The position numbers were made by a program, and so were the translations under genes. A DNA stretch of 64,000 bases, from the NCBI RefSeq assembly GCF_030056705.1, contig NZ_JASHIC010000009.1, positions 124,001 to 188,000 on the forward strand. The letters are read 5' to 3'. The DNA is from Flectobacillus longus. Lineage in GTDB: Bacteria; Bacteroidota; Bacteroidia; Cytophagales; Spirosomataceae. Below the pieces are notes generated by a model, which had not been told where the DNA came from, searched no databases, and saw only the letters and a program-made list of their open reading frames with translations. Below are positions 62,487-64,000 of this stretch, piece by piece. Numbering within the stretch: the stretch's first letter is position 1; each line of letters starts with the position of its first letter.

Positions 62487-62564
62487 TAGGGTTGAGGGTA
62501 CAGGGGATAGGCAAGGAGTAAAAAAAATTAAACTCTTTGCCTATTGCCTAACCCCTATCCCCTA
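62487..62564. repeat. Intercistronic 32-nt-arm hairpin, copy 3
   Basis: AGGGTTGAGGGTACAGGGGA... (to 62519) is imperfectly mirrored at 62532-62564 (23 of 32 positions). It fills the gap between the GH2 and esterase genes. Confidence 0.7.
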
Positions 62565-64000
62565 TTTTAAAAAATCAAAATACAAAACCATTTCAACAGC
62601 TCTTTTAGGCTCTTTTTCGTAGTCATAAAAGACGTGTTTCATACTCATAGGACCCGTATTGTCAGCTCGGTTAGTTTTAGAACCAATAGCCGAAATACCT
62701 TGCATAAAGGAAATATCGCCACTTGGGAAATTAATCACATAGTTTTGATATGAATCAGTTTTGAAGGCTGGGCTAAACAACCTGAAAAATACATCTTCCG
62801 TTTCTGTGACTACGGTAAAAGGCTGACCTTTGGTTATAAACTTACACCAATACATATTGGCATGGTATCCTTTGAACTCTGGATAAACAAAAGGTATTTC
62901 ACCTGTTTCGGTAGTATTATAATCTTTCTTCCAAATACCAAATTGATTTCCTTTCAAACGGTTTTTCCATACTCGGTATGGACCATTTCCTAAATATTCA
63001 ACACCTTTAATTTCAGATTCAGGAAAAGAAAAATTAAGTCCAAAATAATTCGTCAAATAAGCTGCTGGGAAATATTTAACTTTCAATTTTACCCAACCCG
63101 ATGGATAAATGATCCATTGCAGTGTGTTGAATGCCTCTTTTTTGTCGTAAGTAGATTCAATCACTACATTTTCACCTTCAAAACGAGTAGTAATATTTTT
63201 AAAATTGGTACTTCCTTCTTGTACTATTGGGCCGTTGTTGAATGGAATAACTCCTTTTTCCGTTTGTACTGATTTTAGCAAACCTGATTTTTTAGAAAAA
63301 CTAATCGTCAGACCATTCGCCTTGACTACATACAACGAATCTTGTTCTTGAAGCGTAGGCTTGGTACTGCCTGAAGTTTTCACCATTGCCTTTGCCATTG
63401 TTTTTGGCAAGGTAATTTTAAAACTCCAAGTAAAAATTTCTTTCCCATAAGCATCAAAAGCGCTCAGATATAAAACGTCATATTCTTGCCAATTTTGTGG
63501 TAGTTGCTCGCATACTACTGATCCCTTTTCCAAGGGTTTCAGATTGGGAGAAAGGGCTTTACCTGAAAGTTCGGGCAACTGATGTAGCCCTAAAGATTTG
63601 AGTTTCCAAGTAAAACGGCACTGATTAGTATTGGTAAAATGATAGCGGTTTTCGATAGTAAATTTTCCATCAAAATCAGAAGTAATTTCTTTTGCCTCAA
63701 ACTTGATTGGACTCCACACTTCTTTGATGGTAAAATAGCTTCCTTCTTTTTCACGATAAGGACCTACGATGCCGTCAGCAGCACGATTACCATCAGTATC
63801 TAGGATGCCATTTTTATCGGTTCTAACTATACCTTGGTCAACAAAATCCCAAAGGAAGCCACCTGCGCAAAGTGGTGTTGCCCATATATGCTCCCAGTAA
63901 TCTTCCAGACCAGCTCCATGCCCGCCATCATACATTCCATGCAAAAACTCGGTTGGCATAACAATGCTATGTCCGTGGTCATAATTACCGATACCGTAGT
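62562..64000 (-). CDS. GH2 beta-galactosidase, LacZ type; N-terminus beyond the window
   Basis: The frame is open to the right edge, so about 479 C-terminal residues are seen and the start lies outside. MPTEFLHGMYDGGHGAG and ATPLCAGGFLWDFVDQGI are the end of a GH2 TIM barrel (LacZ GGFxWDWVDQ). The beta-galactosidase small-chain domain follows: GVEYLGNGPYRVWKNRLKG and SGDISFMQGI. The catalytic Glu residues lie upstream and are not visible. It probably cleaves beta-galactose from side chains such as those of rhamnogalacturonan. First of the visible right-hand minus-strand set; its promoter is outside the window. Confidence 0.88.
   Translation of the reverse strand, partial: YGIGNYDHGHSIVMPTEFLHGMYDGGHGAGLEDYWEHIWATPLCAGGFLWDFVDQGIVRTDKNGILDTDGNRAADGIVGPYREKEGSYFTIKEVWSPIKFEAKEITSDFDGKFTIENRYHFTNTNQCRFTWKLKSLGLHQLPELSGKALSPNLKPLEKGSVVCEQLPQNWQEYDVLYLSAFDAYGKEIFTWSFKITLPKTMAKAMVKTSGSTKPTLQEQDSLYVVKANGLTISFSKKSGLLKSVQTEKGVIPFNNGPIVQEGSTNFKNITTRFEGENVVIESTYDKKEAFNTLQWIIYPSGWVKLKVKYFPAAYLTNYFGLNFSFPESEIKGVEYLGNGPYRVWKNRLKGNQFGIWKKDYNTTETGEIPFVYPEFKGYHANMYWCKFITKGQPFTVVTETEDVFFRLFSPAFKTDSYQNYVINFPSGDISFMQGISAIGSKTNRADNTGPMSMKHVFYDYEKEPKRAVEMVLYFDFLK

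Overview
The window reads as a chromosome segment of an AT-rich Bacteroidota bacterium, most likely a Cytophagales/Spirosomataceae-type glycan degrader. That placement is an inference from gene families: secreted GH78, GH28, GH95 and GH2 enzymes, BNR and beta-helix proteins, STN-type domains, OmpA/TPR envelope proteins, weak Shine-Dalgarno sites and TAnnTTTG-type promoter elements. No rRNA, tRNA, CRISPR array, prophage or transposase gene was recognised.

Left region (1-17 kb, all minus strand): a glycan and acid-sugar catabolic locus. In transcription order it holds a beta-helix protein fused to an L-rhamnose-mutarotase-like domain, a Gfo/Idh/MocA oxidoreductase, a GH78 rhamnosidase, a BNR sialidase-like protein, an iron-type alcohol dehydrogenase, a DapA/NanA-type aldolase, a PdxA2-like dehydrogenase, a four-carbon acid-sugar kinase, a sodium/solute symporter, and a GH95 enzyme cut by the window edge. 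A minus-strand serine hydrolase (17.1-18.6 kb) follows. Then comes a plus-strand nucleoside/ADP-ribose module (18.9-23.5 kb): ribokinase, nucleoside hydrolase, ADP-ribosylglycohydrolase-like protein and a GRP/RhaT-type permease, ending in a strong bidirectional terminator.

Central region (23.5-40.7 kb, minus): eleven tightly packed genes that look like one operon. In transcription order they are a membrane PP2C phosphatase, a Ser/Thr kinase with a transmembrane segment and Sel1 tail, two paralogous ~700-residue alanine-rich coiled-coil proteins built of 14-residue repeats, an FHA protein, a membrane protein of dynamin-like layout without a P-loop, a lidless Hsp70, three exported proteins (MORN/TPR-like, a small unknown, and a large TPR protein sharing a domain with it) and an OmpA-domain protein. 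The set runs from cytoplasm to peptidoglycan and is the best candidate for an undescribed system: a phospho-signalling and chaperone apparatus with a long coiled-coil element.

41-46 kb: a DoxX protein with a starch-binding-like tail, a membrane AraC-type regulator, a RES/Xre toxin-antitoxin pair, and an M48 peptidase flanked by ~138-bp three-hairpin repeats. Right region (46-64 kb, minus): a second glycan locus with a GH28 pectinase, a GH78 rhamnosidase, a GH78-like enzyme, a symporter, a six-hairpin glycosidase, a GH67-like enzyme, an epimerase-like TIM barrel, an STN-esterase fusion and a GH2 enzyme cut by the right edge. No SusC/SusD pair lies in the window; each glycan locus carries an SSS-type symporter. 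Intergenic DNA is unusually rich in structured repeats: a 5 x 141-bp tandem array with compensatory changes, a family of 32-nt-arm hairpins filling gaps between genes, and MITE-like inverted repeats.
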